This document shows, piece after piece, positions 9,261-18,800 of a stretch of DNA of 64,000 nt. The notes under the pieces were generated by a model, which saw only the letters and a program-made list of their open reading frames with translations, made no database searches and was not told the DNA's origin. Within the stretch, counting starts at the first letter, position 1. Each line of letters starts with the position of its first letter. The translations under genes were made by a program, and so were the position numbers. The stretch spans positions 1-64,000 of the forward strand of contig NZ_JAFFPS010000010.1 in the NCBI RefSeq assembly GCF_016919165.1. Direction: 5' to 3'. The stretch comes from Leptospira chreensis. Its GTDB lineage: Bacteria; Spirochaetota; Leptospiria; Leptospirales; Leptospiraceae.

Positions 9261-9294
9261 AAGAGATCCTACCAAATAGGGTCTCTTTTTTTTA
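9261..9294 (+). terminator. Rho-independent terminator of nrdJ
   Basis: AAGAGATCCTA pairs with TAGGGTCTCTT (11 positions, one T-G wobble), loop CCAAA, followed by a run of T. It begins 66 bases after the nrdJ stop. Confidence 0.9.
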
Positions 9295-9492
9295 TCTCTT
9301 ATATTTCTTGCAGTAAGTAGAATTGGTTAAGTTAGATCCGTAGAGATAGCTCGTCAGTCAGCAGAATTTAACTAGATTCAACCAGCGGGCTTATCATGTT
9401 TTCAGACAGGAATTCATGAATACGCTCCCTAAATGAAGGCATCAGCATTACTTTCGGGAGAGATCCTATTAAAATCAAACTGGGATAGATAC
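9295..9492. other. Intergenic region between nrdJ and the gsp operon end
   Basis: About 200 bases between the convergent nrdJ and gspN. An ORF on the minus strand runs through this stretch into gspN in another frame but has no ribosome site or recognisable domain, so I treat it as non-coding. I found no clear terminator for the gsp operon. Confidence 0.5.
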
Positions 9493-10455
9493 TTAAGGAA
9501 CGGGTGCCGGTTCGATAGAACTTTCTTCTGCTTTGGGAGCACCACCACCTAACTGATTTAAGTTGGGAAGATCCACTTTCGGAGCGGAAAAAGTACCTCG
9601 GATGGGGATACAGGTTTTTCCCCCTTCTTGTGGGAGCAAAGCCACCATACCCACTAAGTCTTGCCGTTCCTGGGCAAACTTTTCTGTCAGAGTAAAACAA
9701 ACCTTTAGATCTAGTTGTGAATAAGCAAAATTATCCGAGAGGCGAACCACACCTTGGAATTGGAATTTGGCAAGAGAGGATTCCAAACTTCCTCGTTCCA
9801 AAAGTAACTTTCCCGAACGCATTTTAAAAACAATATTCGCCTTACGAATGTCAGTTCCTTTTAAACTACCTAAAAATGGAATTTCCGCTGATTCTTTGAT
9901 TTTACCACCGGACAAATCAATCTCCCCTTCTCCATTCCACTTGGTAATTTTATCATCGAGTGGCGCGAGGCGGAGAGGAATATCCAAAGTTTGAGCACTG
10001 AATGCCCATTCACTTCCTTCAAAACTAAAGTATCCGATATTTGCATCCCCATCCAATCGGGACTGCAGAAGCCCAAGGAGTGAAACTCCCAAACTAACCT
10101 CTTCTGCCTTAATCGAAGTGCCGGATGGGAAACTCGCAATAAAACTATCAAAAGACTTTCTTCCAATCATAGGGAAATGGATTTCTTTCGCGTCCATAAA
10201 GATCCCGGTTTCTTTTCCGGTTTTGATTAGGATCGAACGAACAATTTCATTGAGGGGAAATATAAATAAAGTAAATACTAGAAACGAAACAAAGGCAATG
10301 GCCACAAGAGTAATTACTTGTTTGCGATTGACTTTAGTGTGTTCTTCGTCGCCATCTTCATCAAACAAATCACCGTCATCTTCCAAAAGACTTTCTTGGA
10401 TTTCTTGGTCTTCTTCGGTAAGTAAATCGTCATCCAATTCGTTTTCTTTTGGCAT
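9493..10455 (-). CDS. gspN: Type II secretion system protein GspN
   Basis: A 320-residue inner-membrane protein, last gene of the type II secretion operon. The first 40 residues are strongly acidic (runs of Asp and Glu), followed by a single membrane segment at about residues 47-68 and a periplasmic domain of mixed strands, the GspN layout. The C-terminus is Pro/Ala rich. GspN is a non-universal T2SS component whose exact role is unclear; the periplasmic part probably contacts the secretin or the GspC/L/M platform. Assignment rests on topology, on position directly after gspM, and on general resemblance. It begins one base after the gspM stop codon. Confidence 0.8.
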   Translation of the reverse strand: MPKENELDDDLLTEEDQEIQESLLEDDGDLFDEDGDEEHTKVNRKQVITLVAIAFVSFLVFTLFIFPLNEIVRSILIKTGKETGIFMDAKEIHFPMIGRKSFDSFIASFPSGTSIKAEEVSLGVSLLGLLQSRLDGDANIGYFSFEGSEWAFSAQTLDIPLRLAPLDDKITKWNGEGEIDLSGGKIKESAEIPFLGSLKGTDIRKANIVFKMRSGKLLLERGSLESSLAKFQFQGVVRLSDNFAYSQLDLKVCFTLTEKFAQERQDLVGMVALLPQEGGKTCIPIRGTFSAPKVDLPNLNQLGGGAPKAEESSIEPAPVP

Positions 10456-10456
10456 A

Positions 10457-10981
10457 CTATTTTCCTTTGGACAAACGACTGTAAGATGAAACTTTTAAAT
10501 TTACATCATAAATTTCTTTTTCCGCAAAGGGTTTACGAAAACTAAGTAAATCTACCTTTGCTTGGATTTGTTTGTTCTTTTCGATATCGTAAACAAGTTT
10601 AATTATGTCCTGCAAAAGAACAGAACGAAAGGATACATCGATCGTAATTTTATTATAGTCCTTTTGAATGACATTACTTGTATCCTTCATAGTTTGGACT
10701 TTGTCTTTTAAATTGTAACGAACTAGAATTTGATCCAGCTTCGAATACATAACACTCACATCTTCTTCACTTCCACCCGACTGCAAACCACGCAAATAAT
10801 TATATTCACGAATCACTCGGTCGAGTTCTGTTGCTTGGGTTCTAGTTTCGAAAATTTCTTCAGTGAGGCTATTTCTCAAATCAGAAAACAAAGTGATAAT
10901 GGTATAAATTCCAAGAAGTGCCACAAAACTAATGAGGCCAGTGACTAAAACACGTTCTCTATCATTCAGACGATCAAACAT
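10457..10981 (-). CDS. gspM: Type II secretion system protein GspM
   Basis: A 174-residue bitopic inner-membrane protein: short cytoplasmic start, one membrane segment at about 11-31 (VLVTGLISFVALLGIY), a coiled-coil-like stretch and a small periplasmic ferredoxin-like domain. GspM dimerises and pairs with GspL in the assembly platform. The RLNDRERVLV start is typical of the family. The gene overlaps the gspL stop codon by one base, as expected for partners made in step. Confidence 0.85.
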   Translation of the reverse strand: MFDRLNDRERVLVTGLISFVALLGIYTIITLFSDLRNSLTEEIFETRTQATELDRVIREYNYLRGLQSGGSEEDVSVMYSKLDQILVRYNLKDKVQTMKDTSNVIQKDYNKITIDVSFRSVLLQDIIKLVYDIEKNKQIQAKVDLLSFRKPFAEKEIYDVNLKVSSYSRLSKGK

Positions 10982-12603
10982 TATGGTTCATCCTTAGGAG
11001 TCACAACATCCATTTTGATTTTAAAACTAACCTTGAATTTATTCACCCCGGTGATCAGTCTTTTGTTTTGAATTTGTATATTGGTAAATTTTTCAGATTT
11101 TTCTAATGCAGATTGAATGGTTCCAATTTCCCCAAACTCATTCACACGACCGTAAATTTGGATTTCCTTTTCTTCAAAATTGAACTGATCCAAAATAAAG
11201 GGTAATACTTCAGGAGAAGGAAATTGTTCAGTGGCTTCATTCAAAACATCCAAAACACTTTCCTGAGAAAGAAACAAACGATAGATTTCGGTTTTCTTTC
11301 TTTCTGCTTTTAATTTTTTATTTGCAGCAGAAAGAGGATCTTCTTCGTCCCCGAGCTCCCCACCAATTCCATTTTTATACTTTTCGAGCAACACTTGTTT
11401 GTTGGCAGCAATTTTTCGTTTATCTAAAATAATCCCTATTAAAAATACTCCGAACAAAAGCACCAAAGAAATACTAACCAGTATTAAATGAGGTTTAAAG
11501 GCAGATAATTTAAATCGGTTGGTGTGAATTCTTTTGGCAAATCCGGTTTCGAGAAAGTTCACTCGATTACGTGACTCAAAATGAGTGCCCGTCGCCACAG
11601 CGGTTACAAAACTCGGATCAGCAATTCCTAAAAATTCATAACGTCCCGTTTTGATTCCTAATTTCTCTTCCAAATAAGCAGTAAGACCCGGATACAAACT
11701 AGCTCCACCGGATAATAGGATAAGACTTGGTCTTTCTGTTTCCGGAAGAGAGAAAATACTGTTTTCTACTTCGTGAATGAGCTGGTCGAGCTTTGCTAAA
11801 ATGAACTTACGAAGGGTTTTCCACTGCGTGGCAGTGATATGGAATTTCGAAAGAAAACTTGTTTCTTCTGATTTTTCCATAGTTTCAAAAAGAAAACCAA
11901 CAGGTAGAGATTCTTTTAGAACCCGAGCATCCTCTAATTCCACTTTGAGTAAGTTTGCAATCTCCAAACTCACATCTTCCCCACCAATATAAATTTGGCG
12001 GGTATGGCGGAGTTTTCCTTCAAAGAGAACATTCAGAATGCTATACTTACCACCCAGATCCAATTGTAAGATGGTCTTTTCTGTAATTAAGAGTGGGTAG
12101 TTTTTGGTTACTAGAGAAGAAAGAGCAAAGGAATCAAGAGACAAACAAGATAAGGAAAGGTCGCCCTTTGCAAATGGTTTTAATGCGCGCAGGAGTTCGG
12201 AATGATGGACATTGAAAGAAATGACTTCTGAATTTTCTTTATTCGATCTCCAAGTTTTCCCAATGACTTCTAGTTCCTCCATAGGATAGGGAACTAAATT
12301 TTCGACTTCAAAGGGTAATACCTCTTGGATGGCTTTTTCTGAAACCAAAGGAACTGTTAGGTCACGTACAAAAAGATTGTGGATTCCTAAATTGAGAAGG
12401 AAGCGGTTTTCTTCCGGGAAAAAACTTTGGATGAAACGGATGATATTGTATTCAAAGGGGTCTCCCTCTGATTCGTCGAGTTCCACAACGGGAAGACTCT
12501 CTGTGCGAAGGATCACAACTTTTCCGAGTACCTTTTTAAAAAGGACTCCTTTTAGAAACGTCGAACCATAATCGATAGCTAGGTATTGGTCAAATGATAA
12601 CAT
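10981..12603 (-). CDS. gspL: Type II secretion system protein GspL (actin-like)
   Basis: A 540-residue protein joining a cytoplasmic actin-like domain (as in PilM), one membrane segment (about 379-399) and a periplasmic ferredoxin-like domain (as in PilN). Nucleotide-fold motifs are visible: AIDYGSTFLKGVLF at the start, LQLDLGGKYS in the middle and LLSGGASLYPGL near residue 300. GspL recruits the GspE ATPase to the inner membrane and contacts GspM. The intact phosphate motifs are more PilM-like than in many GspL proteins. The operon position between gspK and gspM agrees. Confidence 0.88.
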   Translation of the reverse strand: MLSFDQYLAIDYGSTFLKGVLFKKVLGKVVILRTESLPVVELDESEGDPFEYNIIRFIQSFFPEENRFLLNLGIHNLFVRDLTVPLVSEKAIQEVLPFEVENLVPYPMEELEVIGKTWRSNKENSEVISFNVHHSELLRALKPFAKGDLSLSCLSLDSFALSSLVTKNYPLLITEKTILQLDLGGKYSILNVLFEGKLRHTRQIYIGGEDVSLEIANLLKVELEDARVLKESLPVGFLFETMEKSEETSFLSKFHITATQWKTLRKFILAKLDQLIHEVENSIFSLPETERPSLILLSGGASLYPGLTAYLEEKLGIKTGRYEFLGIADPSFVTAVATGTHFESRNRVNFLETGFAKRIHTNRFKLSAFKPHLILVSISLVLLFGVFLIGIILDKRKIAANKQVLLEKYKNGIGGELGDEEDPLSAANKKLKAERKKTEIYRLFLSQESVLDVLNEATEQFPSPEVLPFILDQFNFEEKEIQIYGRVNEFGEIGTIQSALEKSEKFTNIQIQNKRLITGVNKFKVSFKIKMDVVTPKDEP

Positions 12604-12605
12604 AA

Positions 12606-13721
12606 TTAATCTTCAGTATAGTATAACATTTGGTTGTTGGTAAGGTCAAAAAGACCAGATACCTTTCGAACCACTTTATCCTTTATAATCCCAACCCCTG
12701 TGATTTTATAAACTTCGCCTTTGGTTTTGATGCGCCCACCAGAGACATCTGTTCCCTCGCCCGCCAATTCCTTATACAGAGTGAGGTCCCCTGTTGTTTT
12801 GACTTGGAATTCAGGTTCTGTCTCCAGATCTTTCAATTCTTTAATATAGCCTCCTTTCTGCAACTTGAGTTTCAAAATTTTCATAGCGGCTTGTTTGGTC
12901 ATAAAGTCAGAAAGGGAAATGAGGACAAAATAAGGTGCCGTATTGATATTGATCCGGTCATCGTAGGAATCACCCGCAGGCAAATAGGCTGTAATATTAT
13001 TCGAGAGCACATAATCTTTATCGGAACGAAGGGCCCTTTCCTCTTCTGTCATAAAGTCCTTAGAATTATTTTTGTCATAGTCCTTGGGTTTTAAACTTTC
13101 ATAAACCACGGACCTGTCAAAACCCTTGACACTTAGGAGTTCCGAAAGGGAATAAAACGGTGCATTTTTGATTTTTCTTGGGGGAGTGAGCCGGTTGTAG
13201 TAGTACTGCTCTGCACCACCCCCGGTTTCCTGATGGTTCTCATCCACCCAATCCAAAATCGGAAAAATCATCTCTCGTTTTAATCCAAATTGATAGAAGA
13301 GACGAGTGATCATCTCAATTGTTCTTTGGTTCGGCTGGTCATCGTAAATTTTCACAAGGGAGTTGATATTGATCTTTCCATCTTCTGGACTCATTGTGTA
13401 GTAAATGACTCCTCCCCCAAGAGGGATCGGTGGCGGGTCCATAGCAAGACCCGATTGGTATAAAACTTCTTCCGGGATTTTTTTTAAGGCACCGACTGCC
13501 CCCATAAACCCGGCTTTCGCCAGCATATGAGCTCGAAATCCATCGGCCTGAGAGCGAGCCACTCGGTATTCGGTGGCAGCATCTTCAAAGAATTTGGACG
13601 CTGTAAACATAGAAGCGGTACCTATGGCCATCACAAGGAGATAGACCATAAACCCCTTTTTTGTTTTTCTATTTGTAGAGGATAACCGGATGCGCAAGCG
13701 ATTCATATTTAACAAAGGCAT
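12606..13721 (-). CDS. gspK: Type II secretion minor pseudopilin GspK
   Basis: A 371-residue minor pseudopilin that caps the pseudopilus tip with GspI and GspJ. The leader ends KKGF-MVYLLVMAIG, with a hydrophobic helix and without the Glu at position 5, as is usual for GspK. The globular part holds the DWVDENHQETGG segment and a helix-hairpin-helix-like region (ININTAPYFVLISL) seen in the family's alpha domain. Start may be ATG 13721 or ATG 13706; either overlaps gspJ by 38-53 bases. Length fits GspK, which is the longest of the pseudopilins. Confidence 0.9.
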   Translation of the reverse strand: MPLLNMNRLRIRLSSTNRKTKKGFMVYLLVMAIGTASMFTASKFFEDAATEYRVARSQADGFRAHMLAKAGFMGAVGALKKIPEEVLYQSGLAMDPPPIPLGGGVIYYTMSPEDGKININSLVKIYDDQPNQRTIEMITRLFYQFGLKREMIFPILDWVDENHQETGGGAEQYYYNRLTPPRKIKNAPFYSLSELLSVKGFDRSVVYESLKPKDYDKNNSKDFMTEEERALRSDKDYVLSNNITAYLPAGDSYDDRININTAPYFVLISLSDFMTKQAAMKILKLKLQKGGYIKELKDLETEPEFQVKTTGDLTLYKELAGEGTDVSGGRIKTKGEVYKITGVGIIKDKVVRKVSGLFDLTNNQMLYYTED

Positions 13722-14313
13722 TCCCCACTAATGATATAATTTCAAACCGAATCAGTCTTGGAATTTTTTTGGTTGTCCGGGAATTCCAATCATCTACCCA
13801 TTTGTCGCCACGTTCCGAAAATTTCATTTGAAAACTTTTTACATTTTCGAGTAATACATGTTCAACGCCACCTTGCGTAGGAAAAGTGTCGATCATTTCA
13901 TCTTCTCTGCGAATCAAATAAGACAAACCGTCCATTTTGGGATTGGGCATCTTTCTTAAAAAAAAGGAAACTTCCCGAACGGAGGCCTGGCCTTCTTCTT
14001 CGGAATTTGGATTGGCGGTGGCAAAAACAACCCGGTCGTTTCTTGTGCCTGTTGCCCCTTCTTGTTTACCCACAAACAAAATCCTTTTTTGATTATCTAT
14101 AAAATAAGTACGTGCGAGAGTGCCGCGGATATTCTCCATCGCATAAAGAATGTCCTTTCGGTTGGCACCTTTGTTTGAGGCACCTTTTTTCGAAATTTTA
14201 TTGGCTGTGTAAAAAACAGAAAAAATTCCTGTAAAAATTACAGCCATAATCATCACAACGATGGAGATCTCCACCAGAGTAAATCCACGTCTGTAACGCC
14301 GCATCACAAACAT
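13669..14313 (-). CDS. gspJ: Type II secretion minor pseudopilin GspJ
   Basis: A 214-residue pseudopilin with a short basic leader (RRYRRG) cleaved before FTLVEISIVVMI, which contains the conserved Glu5. It belongs to the tip complex of the pseudopilus. Its ATG overlaps the gspI stop codon. An internal ATG at 14304 would shorten the leader by three residues. Order G-H-I-J-K supports the assignment among the minor pseudopilins. Confidence 0.88.
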   Translation of the reverse strand: MFVMRRYRRGFTLVEISIVVMIMAVIFTGIFSVFYTANKISKKGASNKGANRKDILYAMENIRGTLARTYFIDNQKRILFVGKQEGATGTRNDRVVFATANPNSEEEGQASVREVSFFLRKMPNPKMDGLSYLIRREDEMIDTFPTQGGVEHVLLENVKSFQMKFSERGDKWVDDWNSRTTKKIPRLIRFEIISLVGNAFVKYESLAHPVILYK

Positions 14314-14840
14314 TAGTATTTCGTACTCCTAAATGTTTCTACGCTATAAGTTTGTTTTTTGTTTCCATCCATGTAAAAAATAGAAACCTTCACTCGGAAA
14401 ACTTTCAAAACCCCACCGGTTTCAAAACTTTTTTTCTGACCCCGTTTTTTCATAAGATCACTAAAACCCACATCTTTATCACCTAACATATCCTTAGGTG
14501 CTTTGTTGCGAAGTGCTTCCGCATTGGGCCCACCGGCAAGTTTGAGGAGATCCATTTCTTCTTCTTTGATTTCTGTTTCAAAGGTATAACCTGGAAAGGC
14601 TTCAATCGACCCGCGCGAGGTATCGGTTTGCATGGTAGTAGAAGAATCCACTTGGGCCATTTTGATTTTTGCCAAATGCACGGCATTGGCGAGTAAAACT
14701 GCCTTTTTTTGATACGAGATTCCTTCGGCAATCAGGGAATAAGTATAAGTCATTACCATTGCTGCCATCGCCATAGCAATCGTGACTTCAAAGAGAGTAA
14801 AGGCCAAACGAGTAATCTTACTTAGGTTGGGTTTTCGCAT
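14313..14840 (-). CDS. gspI: Type II secretion minor pseudopilin GspI
   Basis: A pseudopilin of about 175 residues from ATG 14840, chosen because it gives a leader of normal size (MRKPNLSKITRLA before FTLFEVTIAMAM); upstream in-frame ATGs would produce a 40-residue extra leader buried in gspH. The hydrophobic N-helix and Glu5 are present. The leader has Ala rather than Gly at position -1, which the prepilin peptidase tolerates less often. It overlaps gspH by 23 bases. Confidence 0.85.
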   Translation of the reverse strand: MRKPNLSKITRLAFTLFEVTIAMAMAAMVMTYTYSLIAEGISYQKKAVLLANAVHLAKIKMAQVDSSTTMQTDTSRGSIEAFPGYTFETEIKEEEMDLLKLAGGPNAEALRNKAPKDMLGDKDVGFSDLMKKRGQKKSFETGGVLKVFRVKVSIFYMDGNKKQTYSVETFRSTKY

Positions 14841-15450
14841 TAGAGTCCACCTGTTCATCTCTTTCATCCAGTCCATAAGAAACCTTTTGCATGGAAGCAG
14901 GTTCTGGTTCGGGGAAATATTCTGTTTTATGAATTTTGATTTTTCCACCATAACGGTAGATTTGAATGGTCCTTTTGATTTCGGTATCGGAACCCACGTA
15001 TAAAAACAAATCGGTTGTTGTACCTTGGGGAGTAAAGACTATGCGGATTTTTCCTTCCGACCTTGGTTTTCCACCTAAGTCGCGTACGCTGACAATTTTG
15101 GAATAAAAAGGAAGGGTTGTTTTTTTTAAAATGGCTTCTTCTTCCAGCCCACCTTCTTCTCGTTTCAATAAAAAAAACTGGTATTCCCTTTTTTCAAAGT
15201 CATATTGAAAAAGAACCGCTTGGTTGGTTAACTGGGCTTTATTGTATCCGAATTTAAAGGATTCCTGTAGTTTTACAGCTATATCCTCAGTGGAAGGAAT
15301 GATGAGGTTACGGAGAGTTCCTCCAACGATCACCATGATAAGACCAAGGATGGAGATCACAACGACGATCTCAATTAAAGTGAGACCATCGCGTAATTTC
15401 CGTTTGGTTTTCAGAACCGGTATTTTATCGGAAAGCGGCCGGGTAATCAT
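14818..15450 (-). CDS. gspH: Type II secretion minor pseudopilin GspH
   Basis: A pseudopilin of about 210 residues with leader RDG followed by LTLIEIVVVISIL. The first residue after the cleavage site is Leu rather than Phe, as in gspG of this operon. I chose ATG 15450, which overlaps gspG by 26 bases; a start at 15510 would add a 20-residue Lys-rich extension. The C-terminal half is basic and strand-rich, as in GspH of other systems. Confidence 0.85.
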   Translation of the reverse strand: MITRPLSDKIPVLKTKRKLRDGLTLIEIVVVISILGLIMVIVGGTLRNLIIPSTEDIAVKLQESFKFGYNKAQLTNQAVLFQYDFEKREYQFFLLKREEGGLEEEAILKKTTLPFYSKIVSVRDLGGKPRSEGKIRIVFTPQGTTTDLFLYVGSDTEIKRTIQIYRYGGKIKIHKTEYFPEPEPASMQKVSYGLDERDEQVDSNAKTQPK

Positions 15451-15886
15451 CCGGTGAAAGGATATTAAAGTCTTTACCTTTTCCTTCTCCACCTTCTTTT
15501 TTATCATCACCTAAGGTCACAATTTGAGGAACAGCTCCTTCAAACTTTAACACGTATGGTGTTTTCCACGGATCTTTTAGAACTGCCTTTTCACGAATGA
15601 TAGGTTCGTAATCATCACCGATTTTATCGTCGTCTGGCTTTTCAATGAGAGCTTGCAAACCTTGTTCTTCCGAAGGGTATTTGTCATACACTTCCAAATA
15701 ACGTTCCAGCGCTGTTTTGAGAACGGCACTATCATTTTTCAGCTTCAGTTTTTTTTCGCCTTCACCCCGGTTTCCGATACTGGAGTAAAGAATCGCCATG
15801 AGTGAACCTAAAATGAGCATTACCACTGTAATCTCGATTAAGGTGAGTCCCTCACGAATCTTTCTGTGTTTCCCTTTAGTTTTCAT
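15425..15886 (-). CDS. gspG: Type II secretion major pseudopilin GspG
   Basis: A 153-residue major pseudopilin that polymerises into the periplasmic piston. The leader REG is followed by LTLIEITVVMLILG with Glu5. The diagnostic GspG block is present: a helix ending in ALERYLEVYDKYPSEEQGL, then the DPWKTPYVL motif that is near invariant in this family. It has a Gly/Lys-rich GGEGKGKD stretch near the calcium-loop region. It is the first and shortest pseudopilin gene of the set and begins 6 bases after gspF. Confidence 0.95.
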   Translation of the reverse strand: MKTKGKHRKIREGLTLIEITVVMLILGSLMAILYSSIGNRGEGEKKLKLKNDSAVLKTALERYLEVYDKYPSEEQGLQALIEKPDDDKIGDDYEPIIREKAVLKDPWKTPYVLKFEGAVPQIVTLGDDKKEGGEGKGKDFNILSPDDYPAAFR

Positions 15887-15891
15887 AAACT

Positions 15892-17118
15892 CTACATCCC
15901 CTGGATTTCTTGAGTTAGTTTGTACATTGGCGTCATAATTGCCGCCATAATGGTAAAAATAATTCCACCCATTACAATGATCATCATTGGTTCTAATGAT
16001 TGGGTCAAAGATTTTATTGCCGTATCCACCTCGGATTCATAGATTTCCGAGAGTTTATTCATCATTTCGGGAACTTTATCGGATGCTTCACCGGCACTGA
16101 GCATCCCAAGAACCATCTGAGGAAGAACCTGCGATCCTTGTAAGGAATCAGAAAGTTTTCCCCCTTCTTTGATTTTAATAATGGCACTTTCGATTTCTTC
16201 TTTAAAAACCGTATGGCCCACAACATCAGAAACAATGTTCAAAGACACAATGAGAGGCACTCGGTTCATAAGGAGGATGGATAAGTTCCTTGCAAAATTG
16301 GAAACAAGGATCTTCCGCAGTAAGGTTCCAATTACAGGTAACCTCAAAAGAAATTTATCCCAAGTTTTTTTCCCTTCCCCCGAACTTTTCCATTTCATAA
16401 ATCCGAGAAGGCCACCAATAATCGCACCTAATATAAAAAACCAATAATTAACGAGAACATAAGACAAAAAAATCACACTTCTTGTGAGGAGTGGGAGTTT
16501 GGCATCAAAGGAAGCAAACAACTGTTCGATTTGTGGAATCACCACAACGAGTAAGAATATCGATACACCAAGAGAAAGTAAACCCATAATCATAGGATAA
16601 ATCATGGCCACTTGTACTTTCGATTTTAACTCAGAAGATTTTTCTTCCAACTCAGCTAACCTATGCAAGGTGTTTTCGTAATTTCCTGTGGATTCACCGA
16701 CGGAAATCAAACTGGGATACTGGTCTGGAAAAACAGTTTTGTGTTTTTTCATGGACTCGGAGAGACTCATCCCCTCGGTGATGTCTGCTCGCATCTCTAT
16801 CAAAACTTTTTTGAAGTAGATGTTTTCCACCTGGTCAATGATGGAAAGTAGACACTTATCGAGAGGAATTCCGGCACCAATCAAAGTCCCGAGCTGTTTA
16901 CAAAATAGCCCCACTTCTTTTCTTGGAATTCGGTATAATAACTTGGATAAAAAGGGAAAGAGTTCCCTTTCTTCTTTTTCGCGGTCTTCTTGGATGGAGC
17001 GAACATAAAGGCCTTTCGCCTTTAGTTTGTTACGCGCTGCCTGCAGATTGGGCGCATCGATGATATTTTTTTCTTCTTTGCCCTTTCGGTTGAATGCAAC
17101 GTACGTAAAGAGTGGCAT
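15892..17118 (-). CDS. gspF: Type II secretion platform protein GspF
   Basis: A 408-residue polytopic inner-membrane protein with two repeats of the GspF/PilC domain and three membrane segments (about residues 171-195, 220-240 and 377-400). The FCKQLGTLIGAGIPLDKCL signature near the start of domain 1 and the related FARNLSILLMNRVPLIVSL in domain 2 identify it. It forms the centre of the assembly platform and couples the ATPase to pseudopilus growth. It lies 5 bases after gspE. Confidence 0.96.
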   Translation of the reverse strand: MPLFTYVAFNRKGKEEKNIIDAPNLQAARNKLKAKGLYVRSIQEDREKEERELFPFLSKLLYRIPRKEVGLFCKQLGTLIGAGIPLDKCLLSIIDQVENIYFKKVLIEMRADITEGMSLSESMKKHKTVFPDQYPSLISVGESTGNYENTLHRLAELEEKSSELKSKVQVAMIYPMIMGLLSLGVSIFLLVVVIPQIEQLFASFDAKLPLLTRSVIFLSYVLVNYWFFILGAIIGGLLGFMKWKSSGEGKKTWDKFLLRLPVIGTLLRKILVSNFARNLSILLMNRVPLIVSLNIVSDVVGHTVFKEEIESAIIKIKEGGKLSDSLQGSQVLPQMVLGMLSAGEASDKVPEMMNKLSEIYESEVDTAIKSLTQSLEPMMIIVMGGIIFTIMAAIMTPMYKLTQEIQGM

Positions 17119-17123
17119 AAAAT

Positions 17124-18800
17124 TTAAGATACCCGAAGGACTTCTTCTGGAGTGGTGACACCTTCGATCACTTTGAATTTGCCGTATTCTTGGAGAGTGG
17201 AAAGTCCGTTTTTCACAGCAAGTTCTTTGATTCGATTGGAATCAGCGCCTTGTAAAATGGCACGTTTGATTTCATCATTCATTTTCAATAATTCATACAA
17301 ACCAGTTCGTCCCTTATATCCAGAGTTTAGACAGGAAGAACAACCTTTCCCGCGGTAGAGGACACCATTTTTTAACTCTTTTCTCTGGATCCCAAGACCG
17401 GCCAAATCCTTGTCCGTCGGTTTGTAGGATGTTTTACAATCTTTACAAATGACTCGCACAAGTCTCTGCGCCATAAACCCAAGCACAGAACTCGTAATCA
17501 AATACGGTTCAATTCCCATATCCACAAGTCTTGTGACGGCAGCGGACGCATCGTTAGTATGCAGAGTGGAAAATACCAAGTGACCGGTAAGTGAAGCTTG
17601 GATCGCAATCCTTGCCGTTTCCTCATCCCGGATCTCCCCCACCATCACCACATCCGGATCCTGACGAAGGATGGAACGAAGACCCGCCGCAAAGGTCAGA
17701 CCAATTTTATCGTTCATCTGCATTTGGGAAATCCCATCCATTTGGTATTCCACTGGATCTTCGCAGGTGATGATATTTCGTTCTTCTGTATTGATTTCGG
17801 AAAGAGCTGAATAGAGAGTGGTCGACTTACCAGATCCCGTGGGACCAGTAACCAAAATAATCCCATACGGTTTATAAATTAAATCTTTAAAATCATTTAG
17901 GATTTCTTTATTAAAACCCATAGTATCAATGGAATACTTTTGGTCGGTTTTATTCAAAATCCGCATTACGATCCGTTCCCCAAATTGGCACGGAATGATA
18001 GAAACCCGAACGTCCACATCCTTTCCGGCTAACCGAAGTTTGATCCTACCATCTTGCGGCAAACGGTTTTCCGCAATGTTTAGGTTTGACATAATTTTAA
18101 TACGAGTGGAAATTCCCGCCAAATATGACTTAGGTGGACTTAAGACCTTTTGTAAAACCCCATCCACACGATACCGAACCACTACTGATTTTTCAAAAGG
18201 TTCCACGTGGATGTCCGAGGCTCTTTCGGATACAGCTTGTGATAAAATAACGTTTACCATCTTAATGATGGGAGCTTCGTTGGAAAGATCTAGGGCATCG
18301 GATTCGAAGGCATCCGATAGATCACCAAAACTACCATCCATCTCATCCATCATCTCTTTGGCTTCGGCAGTGGTTTTGTCGAACTGAGAGTGGATGATCC
18401 TCATAATTTCGTTTTCTGTGGCGAGAACGAATTGGATTTCGTATCCTTTTAAGAAGGAACGCATATCATCCATAGGATGGAGGTCGGTAGGGTCAGAGGT
18501 GGCAACGACGACTTTTTTACCTTTGACTGATACAGGAACAATTTTAGAACGTTGGACTAGTTTTAAGGGAATTTTTCCAAAGACATCCTCGCTGGCAACA
18601 AACTCAAGTTTGTCGATAAAATCCATTCGATGGAGTTTGGATAAGGCTTTTAAAATATCAGTTTCGGAAGCGAGACCTTTTTTCTGGATGATATGAATGA
18701 TGGGAAGATTTGTTTTTTCCTGTTGTTTGGAAATATCTTCGAGATCCTTTATGGTAAGGATCCCATCTTCTAATAGAATTTGGCTTAAACTCTTTCTCAT
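17124..18800 (-). CDS. gspE: Type II secretion ATPase GspE
   Basis: A 558-residue hexameric secretion ATPase. An MshEN-type N-domain covers residues 1-150. The catalytic part shows Walker [10 protein letters not shown] (about 317), the Asp box ([14 protein letters not shown]), the His box ([12 protein letters not shown]) and a zinc-binding loop with two CxxC pairs (CKDC about 450 and CSSC about 485). It powers pseudopilus extension in the cytoplasm and docks on GspL. Its ATG overlaps the gspD stop by four bases. Confidence 0.97.
   Translation of the reverse strand: MRKSLSQILLEDGILTIKDLEDISKQQEKTNLPIIHIIQKKGLASETDILKALSKLHRMDFIDKLEFVASEDVFGKIPLKLVQRSKIVPVSVKGKKVVVATSDPTDLHPMDDMRSFLKGYEIQFVLATENEIMRIIHSQFDKTTAEAKEMMDEMDGSFGDLSDAFESDALDLSNEAPIIKMVNVILSQAVSERASDIHVEPFEKSVVVRYRVDGVLQKVLSPPKSYLAGISTRIKIMSNLNIAENRLPQDGRIKLRLAGKDVDVRVSIIPCQFGERIVMRILNKTDQKYSIDTMGFNKEILNDFKDLIYKPYGIILVTGPTGSGKSTTLYSALSEINTEERNIITCEDPVEYQMDGISQMQMNDKIGLTFAAGLRSILRQDPDVVMVGEIRDEETARIAIQASLTGHLVFSTLHTNDASAAVTRLVDMGIEPYLITSSVLGFMAQRLVRVICKDCKTSYKPTDKDLAGLGIQRKELKNGVLYRGKGCSSCLNSGYKGRTGLYELLKMNDEIKRAILQGADSNRIKELAVKNGLSTLQEYGKFKVIEGVTTPEEVLRVS

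Noticed and set aside
9368..9700. Minus-strand ORF of 110 codons overlapping the gspN end
   Set aside because: No ribosome site or domain, mostly inside gspN in another frame; the tail looks protein-like only by chance.
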